A stretch of 64,000 nucleotides of DNA from JADJDM01 sp044352985 (GTDB lineage Bacteria > Bacteroidota > Bacteroidia > B-17B0 > Aurantibacillaceae): assembly GCA_044352985.1 (NCBI GenBank), contig JBILCU010000004.1, positions 194,683 to 258,682 on the forward strand. Reading direction: 5' to 3'. How positions within the stretch are numbered: position 1 is the stretch's first letter; each line of letters begins with the position of its first letter. A program made the translations under genes and the position numbers. Positions 54,233 to 62,302 of this stretch are shown here, piece after piece. Below the pieces are notes generated by a model. The model was not told the DNA's origin and ran no database searches. It saw nothing but the letters and a program-made list of their open reading frames with translations.

Positions 54233-55960
54233 ATGCATTATAAATTTTACGTAAAAAACCCTGCAGTTCATTATTTATATATTGATTTAACTATAGAAAA
54301 CGTAAACGAAGAATTTCTTTTACTTCAACTTCCTTCCTGGCGACCGGGAAGATACGAGCTTGGAAATTTTGCCAAAAACATTAAAAAGTTGGATGCTTTT
54401 AATGAGTCTGGTCAACTTTTAACTTGGGAAAAAACAAACAAAGATTTTTGGAAAGTAACAACTAATGGCGCAACTAAAATTAAAGTTACTTATAGTTATT
54501 ATGCTTCCGAACTCAATGCTGGTTCAACATATGTTGATGAAAAACAAGTGTATTGCAATCCGGTAAATTGTTGCATATATGTTCCAAATAGAGTAGATGA
54601 AAAACACAATATAGAGTTAGATGTTCCTGAAGATTTTAAAATTGCTACTTCTTTACATAAATTATCAAAAAATTCTTTCGTTGCAGAAAACTTTGATGAA
54701 TTAGCTGATTCACCTTTTATAGCTTCATTAAAATTAAACTCATTTAATTTGTTGATTGATGGAGTAAATTATTACCTACATTTTAACGGTGAGTGTAAAC
54801 CTTCATTAGAGCTATATCAAAAAGATTTTGTACCTTTTATTAAAGAATGTGTTGCTTTTTTTGGAGGTATTCATGTAAATGAATACCACTTTATGTTCCA
54901 GATTCTACCTTTTCGTTTTTATCATGGAGTTGAGCATGTAAAAAGTACTGTCATTGCTATTGGCCCAGGTTACGCAATAAATGATGGAGATACATACCTG
55001 GATATTTTAGGCGTAAGTTGTCATGAGTTATTTCATACCTGGAACATTAAAACAATTCGCCCAAAAGAAATGTTACCGTATGATTTCACAAAAGAAAATT
55101 ATTCAAAAACAGGTTATGTTTATGAGGGAATTACAACTTATTATGGGGATAAATTATTACTTACTTCCGGTGTATTTTCTTTAAATCAATATTTTGAAAC
55201 TTTAGAAGAACGTCTAAATAAACACTTTCATAATTTTGGTCGTTTTAACTTATCGCTTGCTGATTCTTCTTTTGAAACTTGGCTAGACGGTTATGTTCTG
55301 GGTGCTCCATATCGTAAAGTTTCTATTTACGACGAGGGAAATTTAATCGCATTTATGTTGGATATATTAATCTTAAAATCGACCAATAATAAAAACAGTT
55401 TAAGAGATGTAATGCTTGAATTGTATTATGGATTTTACAAAAAAGGGAAAGGTTACAGCGAGAACGATATATTATCAATTGTACATAAAATTAGCGGAAA
55501 TGATTTCGATGATTTTTTTCAAAAATATGTATACGGGTTGGAAGAATATGAAGAGGAATTAAAAAAATGTTTTGAGTACATTGGAATTGAATTGATCAAA
55601 AATCCCTCCCATTTTGCTTGCGAACGTTACCTTGGTTTTAAAGTAGCTGATGTAAATGGATCAAAAAAAATATCTTTAATTGTACCTTACTCACCTGCAT
55701 GGAAAGCTAAAATTTCACCAATGGATGAAATTATTGCAATTAATGGAATAGCTGTAAAAACAGATGTTCACCAATGGTTAAACTATTTTATTCAACATTC
55801 GGATAAATTAGAGATAACATTATTATCTACAAATGAACTAAAGAAAGTAGAAATTCAAAATTCTTTTAAACGTGAGTTTTTTGAAACCTATAAATTAACT
55901 AAAACTGAACTAAATACGGATAATTTTACAGCTTGGAAAAAATCATTTGTGTTAAGCTGA
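54233..55960 (+). CDS. M61-family metallopeptidase with PDZ domain
   Basis: 575-residue peptidase of the glycyl aminopeptidase family. The N-terminal Ig-like domain (1-185) has FLLLQLPSWRPGRYEL (28-43), conserved in M61. The catalytic domain has GVEHVKST (232-239), the zinc-binding HELFHTWN (264-271; His264, His268), and the third ligand Glu298 in YEGITTYYGD. A PDZ domain occupies about 465-550 (GFKVADVNG, ISPMDEIIAINGIAV). No signal peptide is visible, so it is probably cytoplasmic or exported by another route. Substrate is unknown; the family prefers N-terminal Gly/Ala. Upstream 54049-54232 has no clear promoter for this gene. Confidence 0.92.
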   Translation: MHYKFYVKNPAVHYLYIDLTIENVNEEFLLLQLPSWRPGRYELGNFAKNIKKLDAFNESGQLLTWEKTNKDFWKVTTNGATKIKVTYSYYASELNAGSTYVDEKQVYCNPVNCCIYVPNRVDEKHNIELDVPEDFKIATSLHKLSKNSFVAENFDELADSPFIASLKLNSFNLLIDGVNYYLHFNGECKPSLELYQKDFVPFIKECVAFFGGIHVNEYHFMFQILPFRFYHGVEHVKSTVIAIGPGYAINDGDTYLDILGVSCHELFHTWNIKTIRPKEMLPYDFTKENYSKTGYVYEGITTYYGDKLLLTSGVFSLNQYFETLEERLNKHFHNFGRFNLSLADSSFETWLDGYVLGAPYRKVSIYDEGNLIAFMLDILILKSTNNKNSLRDVMLELYYGFYKKGKGYSENDILSIVHKISGNDFDDFFQKYVYGLEEYEEELKKCFEYIGIELIKNPSHFACERYLGFKVADVNGSKKISLIVPYSPAWKAKISPMDEIIAINGIAVKTDVHQWLNYFIQHSDKLEITLLSTNELKKVEIQNSFKREFFETYKLTKTELNTDNFTAWKKSFVLS

Positions 55961-56050
55961 TAGAAAAAGCATGAATTTAAATCAGAAAATTTAGCGCAGA
56001 TTTATTCTAAATTTAATCTATCTGCTCAAATTATTTTTTAAATTTATAAA

Positions 56051-56893
56051 ATGAGAACTTTTGTTTTTACAACATTTTTATTTTCTTCAATAATTTCATT
56101 TGGGCAGTTTGAAACATGTGGTGCTCGTTCTTCCGCATTAGGTGGTAATTCAATAACACAACATGATGTTTTCAGTGTACAAAATAATCAGGCAGGATTG
56201 GGATTTATTAAAACAACAAGTGTAGGGGCATTTTTTGAAAACAGATTTTTAGTAAAACAATTGAATCACAGTTCATTTTTAGCAGCAATTCCAGTTAAAA
56301 AAGGAACATTCGGAATAAGCTACAATGGCTTTGGATATACCCAATTTAAACAAGATAAATTTGGAATTGCATACGGTATTTTATTAAGTGAAAATTTCTC
56401 AGTAGGTGTGCAATTAAATTATCATTCACTTCGCCTTGGCGATATTTACGGAAAAACTAACGCACTTACTGCCGCATTGGGTTTTCAGGGAAAATTATCT
56501 AAACAAGTAACTGTTGCTGCACATGTGCTTAATCCAAACCGTACAAAATTAGCCGATTACAATAATGAACGAATGCCTTCAGCTATTAAATTAGGAATAC
56601 AATATGCCTATTCGGAAAAATTGAATTTACAACTTGAAGCAGATAAAAACTCCAATTCTAAATTGAATTTTAAAGGCGGTGTAGAATATATGCCTGCGCA
56701 AGATTTTTATTTACGCTTTGGAGTTACAAGTAATCCAAATTTATTTTCTTTTGGGACAGGTTTTAAAATTAATTCAATCAAAATAGATATTAGTTCATCC
56801 TATCATCCAGTTCTTGGATTCTCACCTCAAGTTGCTTTGCATTCAACTTTTGGTAAAATAAAATCAGAAAAAGAAGTCGCAAAAGAACAATAA
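56051..56893 (+). CDS. Outer-membrane beta-barrel protein (PorV/PorQ/FadL-like)
   Basis: 280-residue protein with a signal peptide (residues 1-19, ending ISFG-Q) followed by the small-residue start GARSSALGGNSITQHDVFSVQNNQA (split over 24-47), the typical beginning of the UPF0164/PorV-like porin group. The rest alternates hydrophobic strands, with LRLGDIYGKTNALTAALGFQ and FYLRFGVTSNP as likely strands. It ends near SFGKIKSEKE. Compared to PorQ (28606) it is shorter and diverged; PorV proper is not evident. A helix-hairpin-helix outer-membrane gene begins 4 bases after its stop, so they form an operon. Role unknown. Confidence 0.78.
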   Translation: MRTFVFTTFLFSSIISFGQFETCGARSSALGGNSITQHDVFSVQNNQAGLGFIKTTSVGAFFENRFLVKQLNHSSFLAAIPVKKGTFGISYNGFGYTQFKQDKFGIAYGILLSENFSVGVQLNYHSLRLGDIYGKTNALTAALGFQGKLSKQVTVAAHVLNPNRTKLADYNNERMPSAIKLGIQYAYSEKLNLQLEADKNSNSKLNFKGGVEYMPAQDFYLRFGVTSNPNLFSFGTGFKINSIKIDISSSYHPVLGFSPQVALHSTFGKIKSEKEVAKEQ

Positions 56894-56897
56894 TAAT

Positions 56898-59018
56898 ATG
56901 AGATTATTATGTCCATATCTCTTGCTCATTTTTTTTATTTTAAATAGCTGTGCGCTTTTTTCACAAGTGCCGCAAACAAATGATGATGCCGATAATTTGC
57001 AAAATCAAAATTTGGAAATTTTATCTGAACAAACTCAGGAAGAAAATGCTGATTACACAAGTTTAATTGAGAATCTAAAACAGTACCTCTCCCACCCGAT
57101 CAATTTAAACAAAACGGATAAAGATGAATTGATGGATATGGGATTGCTTACTGAAATTCAGTCTAATGCTTTATTGAGGCACATCAAACGTCACGGAAAT
57201 TTAATTAGCATTTATGAATTACAAGGCATTTCCGGATTTGATATTAAAACCATTAAAAGTATTTTACCTTATGTAAGAGTGAGTGATCAATTTAACTCCG
57301 CACATTTTACCATTTCTGAAATGTTGGATAACGGCGGGACAGAAATTACAACAAGGTATCAGCGTTTATTGGAAAATCAACCTGCATTTAATTCTTATTC
57401 CGATTCTTTACTTAAAGCAAAACCCAATAATTATTATTTAGGATCTCCAGAGCGAATTTTTACCCGTTTTAGATACAGATATAGCAACAATGTTTCACTT
57501 GGATTCATTGCAGAAAAAGATGCAGGTGAACCTTTCAAAAAAATTGATTCACTGAATAAAAAAACTGGTTTTGATTTTTATTCCTTTCATTTCTTTTTAC
57601 GTAATGTAAAAATCTTTAAAACACTTGCAATTGGTGATTATCAGGCAAGTTTCGGACAAGGCTTGGTGTTGTGGAGAGGTTTTGGTTTTGGTAAATCAAT
57701 TGCTTTAGCCAATATGAAGCGTAATGCACCCGGTTTTCGACCGTATAGTTCGGTTGATGAAAATCGTTTTTTCAGAGGTGTTGCAACTACCTTTGCTATT
57801 GGCAAGTTGGAAACATCTTTGTTTTTCTCCTCCAAAATGATAGATGCCAATTTAAAAACATCACAAGATACCATTTCAGGCGAGTTGCTGGATGTTGAGG
57901 AAATCAGTAGTGTAGTCATGTCAGGTACTCATCGCACCATTTCTGAAATAAAAGTAAGAGATAAAGTAAGGGAAACAGTTTACGGAGGCAACATTTCTTA
58001 CAAAACAAATAGCCTGCAAGTTGGAATAACAGCTCAGCATATGATTTTAAGTAAACCTATTAAAGCATCAGAACAATTATACAATCAATACGATTTTTCT
58101 GGTTCATCTAATGCCAATGCAGGCTTAAATTTTTCATATGTATTTCGTAACATGAATTTTTTTGGTGAAGGAGCTGTTTCTAAAAATGGAGGAAAGGCTC
58201 TAGTGATTGGAAGCATTATGGCTTTGGATCCAAAATTCACACTAGTTACCTCCTATCGTAATTTCGATAAAAAATATCAGAACTTACTTGCGTCTGCAAT
58301 TTCGGAAAACACATTACCTCAAAATGAAAAAGGAATTTACATAGGTTGCGAAGCAAAATTCCCGAAAGGATTTACACTTACCGCTTTTTACGATCAGTTT
58401 AATTTTCCCTGGCTGAATTACAAAGTAAGTAAACCATCAAGTGGTAACGATTTTCTAACACAATTAAATTGGACACCTAACAAAAAAACCGACATGTATT
58501 TCAGGTACAGAAAAAGAACAAAAGAAACTGATGATGGCTCTGAAAATTTATTTGATTACCCGGTTAATTTAACGCAAGAAAACTTTCGTTACAATGTCAG
58601 TTTTCAACTTCTGCCTTATTTAAAAATACGTTCACGGATTGATTATGTAATTTACAATAAACAAGATGCACCTCGAGAAATAGGAAGTTTATTATTTCAG
58701 GATATAGTTTTCAAAAAAATGGATTCGCCTATTGAAATTACCGCGCGCTATGGCATTTTTGATACCGACAGCTACAATTCAAAAATTTACACGTTTGAAA
58801 ACGATGTTTTGTATTCATTTTCGGTACCTGCTCTTTACAAAAAAGGTTCAAGAGCATATTTAATAATTGATTATACCATTAATAAACATATTGAAGTTTG
58901 GGCAAGAATTGCTCAGACATTTTACACCAATCAAAACATTCAAAGTCCAGGAAGCATAACCGAAATAAATGCACCAACTAAAACGGAAATTAAACTTCAG
59001 GTGAGGATAAAGTTTTAG
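56898..59018 (+). CDS. Helix-hairpin-helix outer-membrane barrel protein
   Basis: 706-residue exported protein. Residues 1-23 form a signal peptide (LLLIFFILNSCALFS); the LNSC could be a weak lipobox with Cys18. A helix-hairpin-helix domain occupies about 68-126 (INLNKTDKDELMDMGLL, RHGNLISIYELQGI, and IKSILPYV), similar to ComEA and to other Bacteroidota exported HhH proteins. From about residue 140 the chain is rich in alternating strands with aromatic girdles (FRYRYSNNVSLGF, YRYRKRTKE) and ends in IKLQVRIKF, the typical barrel-closing aromatic terminus. HhH is usually DNA-binding, so DNA uptake or surface DNA binding is conceivable, but such domains also bind other partners. Paired with a PorV/FadL-like gene. 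Confidence 0.8.
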   Translation: MRLLCPYLLLIFFILNSCALFSQVPQTNDDADNLQNQNLEILSEQTQEENADYTSLIENLKQYLSHPINLNKTDKDELMDMGLLTEIQSNALLRHIKRHGNLISIYELQGISGFDIKTIKSILPYVRVSDQFNSAHFTISEMLDNGGTEITTRYQRLLENQPAFNSYSDSLLKAKPNNYYLGSPERIFTRFRYRYSNNVSLGFIAEKDAGEPFKKIDSLNKKTGFDFYSFHFFLRNVKIFKTLAIGDYQASFGQGLVLWRGFGFGKSIALANMKRNAPGFRPYSSVDENRFFRGVATTFAIGKLETSLFFSSKMIDANLKTSQDTISGELLDVEEISSVVMSGTHRTISEIKVRDKVRETVYGGNISYKTNSLQVGITAQHMILSKPIKASEQLYNQYDFSGSSNANAGLNFSYVFRNMNFFGEGAVSKNGGKALVIGSIMALDPKFTLVTSYRNFDKKYQNLLASAISENTLPQNEKGIYIGCEAKFPKGFTLTAFYDQFNFPWLNYKVSKPSSGNDFLTQLNWTPNKKTDMYFRYRKRTKETDDGSENLFDYPVNLTQENFRYNVSFQLLPYLKIRSRIDYVIYNKQDAPREIGSLLFQDIVFKKMDSPIEITARYGIFDTDSYNSKIYTFENDVLYSFSVPALYKKGSRAYLIIDYTINKHIEVWARIAQTFYTNQNIQSPGSITEINAPTKTEIKLQVRIKF

Positions 59019-59022
59019 AAAG

Positions 59023-59042
59023 TAAATAGTGTAAGCTATTTA
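59023..59042 (+). terminator. Weak hairpin after the HhH outer-membrane gene
   Basis: TAAATAG (59023-59029) can pair with CTATTTA (59036-59042) over a 6-base loop, followed by an A/T run with TTTTTTT at about 59049-59055. The stem is AT-rich and weak. Confidence 0.35.
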
Positions 59043-59130
59043 GAATAATTTTTTTCAATTGAAAATCAATTATTTATATTTTTTTATTTATAAATTTACA
59101 ATTATGTTAATTTTCATTTAATATTATCTT

Positions 59131-59138
59131 TATATTTG
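59131..59138 (+). promoter_or_regulatory. Putative -7 box for tRNA-Val
   Basis: TATATTTG, a full match to TAnnTTTG, 11 bases before the first base of the tRNA. No good -33 TTG is seen in the AT-rich region 59100-59120. Confidence 0.5.
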
Positions 59139-59149
59139 CAGCCTCGTTT

Positions 59150-59227
59150 GGGAGCTTAGCTCAGCTGGTTCAGAGCACCTGCCTTACAAGCAGGGGGTCA
59201 CTGGTTCGAACCCAGTAGTTCCCACCA
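59150..59227 (+). tRNA. tRNA-Val (anticodon TAC)
   Basis: Complete cloverleaf: acceptor stem GGGAGCT (59150-59156) pairs with AGTTCCC; D arm GCTC...GAGC; anticodon stem CCTGC/GCAGG (59178-59182/59190-59194) with loop CTTACAA, anticodon TAC at 59185-59187 (reads GUA); variable region and TΨC arm CTGGTTCGAACCCAG; discriminator A and encoded CCA to 59227. It is followed at once by a terminator and an integrase, and its downstream flank is the likely insertion point of an integrative element. Confidence 0.97.
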
Positions 59228-59231
59228 AACA

Positions 59232-59257
59232 AAAGCCTCACAGAAATGTGGGGCTTT
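59232..59257 (+). terminator. Intrinsic terminator of tRNA-Val
   Basis: AAAGCCTCACA (59232-59242) pairs with TGTGGGGCTTT (59247-59257), one T-G wobble, over a GAAA tetraloop; then ATTATTTTT. It ends transcription 5 bases past the CCA. Confidence 0.85.
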
Positions 59258-59264
59258 ATTATTT

Positions 59265-59291
59265 TTAACACATTGTATTTGAATGTGTTAA
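59265..59291. repeat. Perfect 10-bp inverted repeat; candidate recombinase core site
   Basis: TTAACACATT (59265-59274) and AATGTGTTAA (59282-59291) are exact inverses around the 7-base spacer GTATTTG. This size matches the layout of tyrosine-recombinase core sites (inverted arms around a 6-8 base crossover). It sits between the tRNA terminator and the integrase. It could instead be a simple hairpin; placement is the main reason to flag it. Confidence 0.5.
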
Positions 59292-59359
59292 TAGCAAAAA
59301 ACACACATTTCAGTTAGTATAAATTCATGCAAATTATCAAGTATGTTTCTCCCAAAATT

Positions 59360-59467
59360 ACGTGCAAATGTGGTGTGCAAACTGCAAAATTTTGATGAAA
59401 CGTGCACATTTACCGTGCAAATTTTAATTAAAAGATGGTTGTACAGGAAGCACAATAATTTGTGCAA
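59360..59467 (+). repeat. GTGCA direct repeats upstream of integrase; candidate arm sites
   Basis: Five GTGCA copies with the same orientation at 59362, 59375, 59402, 59415 and 59462. The first four form two pairs with identical 13-base internal spacing and 40-base offset; the 23-base blocks 59360-59382 and 59400-59422 agree at 17 positions. A weaker ATGCAAA lies at 59327. The last copy abuts the integrase ATG. Regular same-direction repeats next to an integrase gene resemble arm-type binding sites. Confidence 0.5.
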
Positions 59468-60675
59468 TGGCAACAGTAAAATTAGTCCTTGACAAGAGGA
59501 GAAAAAAGAAATCAGGTGCTTACCCTCTTGTTATACGTGTCAGAAAAAATGACAAATATTTTGATATTCAAACAAATCAAGAACTATATGATCACCAGTT
59601 TAATGCTAAAATTGGATTCATAATAGGAAACAAATCTCTGAGTAAATCCTTACAATTTGAAGTTGAAACTTACAAAGACCAAATTTATCAACTTGAATTT
59701 CTTAATGATGATGTGAGCATTAATGTAATAAGAGATACAGTATTAAAGAAGCAAAAGTTTGAACCAAGCATCTCTGAATTTTGGATTGCAGAAGCAAACC
59801 GTTTGATGAAAATAGGTAAAGCAGGTAATGCAAATGTTTATCTTAATGCTCATTTGGGGTTGAAGCGTGTATTGAATTTAGATTTACCATTCAGGAATTT
59901 GAAACACTTGCATTTGCTTGATGCTGAAACCCTGCTTCTAAAAAATGGTGTAAAGTTAAATACATTGAGTGTCTATATGAGAACGCTAAGAGCAATTTGT
60001 AACAAAGCTATCCTTGTAGATTTGGTTGATCGTAGTTGGTATCCTTTTCAGAGGTATAAAATCAAGAAGGGTAAATCAGCACCAAGAACACTTGATAGCA
60101 TGCAAATGAAAATGTATTTTGCTTTGAATTTAAATGTTCAACATCCACTTTACAGAAGTTACTGCATTGGAAAATTGATTTTCCTTTTACGTGGCATCAA
60201 CTTTAAGGATTTGATAAAACTTACCAAACAAAATGTTGTAAACAACAGAATAGTGTATGAGCGTTCAAAAACAAAGACCTTTTACTCTATTGGTATGGAA
60301 GAAGAGATAAATGTGCTTCTGAGAAAATTGTTTAGAGGTGGAGAAACTCTAATTGGAGTAATGGATGATGAAATTCAGGCGCTTAACCATGACATCAAGG
60401 TTGTTAAGAGATATGGACAGCATTTACACGTTGTAAACAACCATTTGAAGAAAATTGGTAAAATGCTTGGTTTTGAAGTAAGTTTATCTACCTACGTGAT
60501 GCGCTATTCCTATGCCAATATATCAAGGAGCGTGGGTATTTCAGTTGAAGAGATTTCCTATCTACTGGGGCACAAATCTGCTCATTCTGTTACTGAAATC
60601 TATCTTGAAGAGTTTGACATTTATAAATTAGACATGCTCAGTAGAAAAGTAATAGATGCTGTTATAGGGGAGTGA
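59467..60675 (+). CDS. int: Tyrosine recombinase / integrase
   Basis: 402-residue site-specific recombinase. Residues 1 to about 75 are an arm-binding domain (LVLDKRRKKKSGAYPLVIRV), about 95-195 a SAM-like core-binding domain, about 205-400 the catalytic domain. Catalytic residues: Arg242 in IFLLRGINF, a likely Lys in ERSKTKTF (near 268), Tyr343-x-x-Arg346 in STYVMRYSYA where many families have His-x-x-Arg (the Tyr variant is known in Bacteroidota integrases), His369 in LLGHKSAHS, and the nucleophile Tyr379 in EIYLEEF. Size and domain layout match the phage-integrase-like enzymes of Bacteroidota integrative elements. It lies 240 bases downstream of tRNA-Val, facing away from it, and is followed by its own terminator. 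Confidence 0.92.
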   Translation: MATVKLVLDKRRKKKSGAYPLVIRVRKNDKYFDIQTNQELYDHQFNAKIGFIIGNKSLSKSLQFEVETYKDQIYQLEFLNDDVSINVIRDTVLKKQKFEPSISEFWIAEANRLMKIGKAGNANVYLNAHLGLKRVLNLDLPFRNLKHLHLLDAETLLLKNGVKLNTLSVYMRTLRAICNKAILVDLVDRSWYPFQRYKIKKGKSAPRTLDSMQMKMYFALNLNVQHPLYRSYCIGKLIFLLRGINFKDLIKLTKQNVVNNRIVYERSKTKTFYSIGMEEEINVLLRKLFRGGETLIGVMDDEIQALNHDIKVVKRYGQHLHVVNNHLKKIGKMLGFEVSLSTYVMRYSYANISRSVGISVEEISYLLGHKSAHSVTEIYLEEFDIYKLDMLSRKVIDAVIGE

Positions 60676-60686
60676 AAATCTCCCCT
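60666..60686 (+). terminator. Intrinsic terminator of the integrase gene
   Basis: AGGGGAG (60666-60672) pairs with CTCCCCT (60680-60686), loop of 7 bases that contains the integrase stop codon, then TTTTTT. Strong and well positioned. Confidence 0.9.
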
Positions 60687-60800
60687 TTTTTATTTGATTG
60701 AAAGAGCATACTAATGCCTGAACACAGAACAAAATCAATTTTGAGTAAATGAAGAAATAATGATTTTGAGATACACTAGATGGCTATATACTATACACAA

Positions 60801-61337
60801 CTATGCAAATTTTGCTTCATCAGGGTGATTTCTGTTTGCGAATAAATTTACAAAATCCTCAATTGACTTATAAAAGTTATCTTCAAAAAATGATACAGCA
60901 AGAGGCATGCTGTCTTTTGGTTTTATGGTACACATATTATACAAATCCGAATATTTTATAAGCCATTTTGTATTAGGTAGTTGATCTAAAATTGCGTTCT
61001 CACATTTCAAATTTGCTTCTTCAAAATCCTGCTGTGTTATGAAATTGGTAAAGTTGTCCATCAAATTCAAAATTTCATCCTCGCAATTATAAAACTCATG
61101 TGGATATTCTCTTTTATTAAAAAGCTGTTGAAACTCACCAATATTATTGTATTCTATTCCTTCATGATTGGTCAAGAAAAGTGCAGGTCTGCCCTCTGGC
61201 TGAAGTGCGCAACCACTGAAAATATAAATGTAAAGGTTTGCGTATTTCTCAATCCATTCTATATCAGGTAAAATATCATTGAGTGCATTAAAACATTCTA
61301 AGTTAGCATTTTGATATTCTTGATGAGTTGTAAACAA
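60801..61337 (-). CDS. Unknown protein with internal tandem duplication
   Basis: 178-residue protein with no recognised family. It is an internal duplication: residues 4-36 and 101-133 align without gaps with 16 of 33 identical (shared A-N-L-x-C, L-P, W, K-Y, L-Y), and the second blocks, 67-81 (GEFQQLFNKREYPHE) and 160-174 (EDFVNLFANRNHPDE), share the same order. Each unit is about 75-78 residues, probably helix-helix plus a beta/loop region. No signal peptide or transmembrane helix is present and Cys is sparse. It is the first minus-strand cargo gene after the integrase. No functional clue is given by neighbours. Confidence 0.7.
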   Translation of the reverse strand: MFTTHQEYQNANLECFNALNDILPDIEWIEKYANLYIYIFSGCALQPEGRPALFLTNHEGIEYNNIGEFQQLFNKREYPHEFYNCEDEILNLMDNFTNFITQQDFEEANLKCENAILDQLPNTKWLIKYSDLYNMCTIKPKDSMPLAVSFFEDNFYKSIEDFVNLFANRNHPDEAKFA

Positions 61338-61438
61338 TGTAAATGTATTGATTTTAAATTAAGTATTGAATAACATATGAAGTGTATTTTGTGGTTCTGA
61401 AATCATTTAACCATTAACATCAAATGTAAATTTAATAA

Positions 61439-61762
61439 TTATGTTTTCTTATATTTTTCAAACAATTTAAGTTTTTCCTTTTGATAGTTTTGAAGCATGA
61501 AACTATCTTCATCAATACTATAAAAGCGGTTCTTCATGTTCGCCCTAAATTCTTCATAATCAAAAACGTACCAGTTACATGGATGTAGTTCTTCAAAACA
61601 TTTAAAAGAAACCTCTATGTATTGTGAAATTAGCCATCGCAGAACATGTTTAAAGTTCTGGATTCTAAGTAATACTGATTCATTTTCTTCAATTTTTTTA
61701 TGTTGTAAAGGAAAATGAAATAGGCTACTATATATGTGCCAAGGTAAATGACCCTTTTCCAT
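61439..61762 (-). CDS. Hypothetical protein
   Basis: 107-residue protein, not recognised. Mixed helical pattern with Trp/aromatic-rich pieces (LPWHIYSSLFHFPLQ, CNWYVFDYEEF) and a charged C-terminus (QKEKLKLFEKYKKT). No signal peptide or obvious membrane segment. The ATG at 61762 is the only good start. It is on the minus strand between two other small unknown genes with spacers of about 100 bases on either side, consistent with individually expressed cargo. Whether it is truly expressed is uncertain; codon use resembles that of its neighbours by eye. Confidence 0.55.
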   Translation of the reverse strand: MEKGHLPWHIYSSLFHFPLQHKKIEENESVLLRIQNFKHVLRWLISQYIEVSFKCFEELHPCNWYVFDYEEFRANMKNRFYSIDEDSFMLQNYQKEKLKLFEKYKKT

Positions 61763-61855
61763 ACTTATACATTTTTACAATTCATTTTTGTAAGTATCTA
61801 ACTTTTTTCTAGCATAATACAACTGTCCTTCTTTTATAGTGGATTCTTGGTAATA

Positions 61856-62122
61856 TTAAGTCATCCATACAATAACTCCTAATAATGTTTGCTCTATCAA
61901 ATCTGCACGTTTATCAGAAATAAAAATAGGTCTATGTATACATAGAAAAGCAATACTCAAAATGTTTATTTCAATTTCTGTTTCTTCTGAGATATCTTGA
62001 GAATTAAGATAACCATAATCTAACTCTATCAAATCCCTTTTAAGCTTGAAATTATCTAATATCAAACTTGCTAATTTAGCCTCATCATTATTGAGTGTTG
62101 ACTTAAAAAATGGAAATGTCAT
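61856..62122 (-). CDS. Hypothetical small protein
   Basis: 88-residue protein, unrecognised. The N-terminus is hydrophilic with helix propensity (DEAKLASLILDNFKLKRDLIELD), then an acidic EETEIEINIL segment and a hydrophobic stretch IAFLCIHRPIFIS; the C-terminus is ADLIEQTLLGVIVWMT. No motif is diagnostic. It sits between 61439-61762 and 62303-62833 on the same strand. Real-gene status rests on length, an ATG start and a compositional resemblance to neighbours, so it is a moderate call. Confidence 0.45.
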   Translation of the reverse strand: MTFPFFKSTLNNDEAKLASLILDNFKLKRDLIELDYGYLNSQDISEETEIEINILSIAFLCIHRPIFISDKRADLIEQTLLGVIVWMT

Positions 62123-62302
62123 ACTATGATTTTAATATTGTGTTATGAATGCAATAGCTTTTACAAGTAATAACTAAGATTTTAAAGCAAGCTGTTATTA
62201 ACATTCAGAGAGTAATTCTTTATGTAGTTATAAATTTATAATGTTTTCACTTAAAATTTTATAAGCTGAAAAGGCATCTACTCATATTTTGCAATTGTTG
62301 TA

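Noticed and set aside
59288..59473. 61-residue minus-strand frame over the integrase upstream region
   Set aside because: It lies across the candidate arm sites and overlaps the integrase start; no family resemblance; likely chance.
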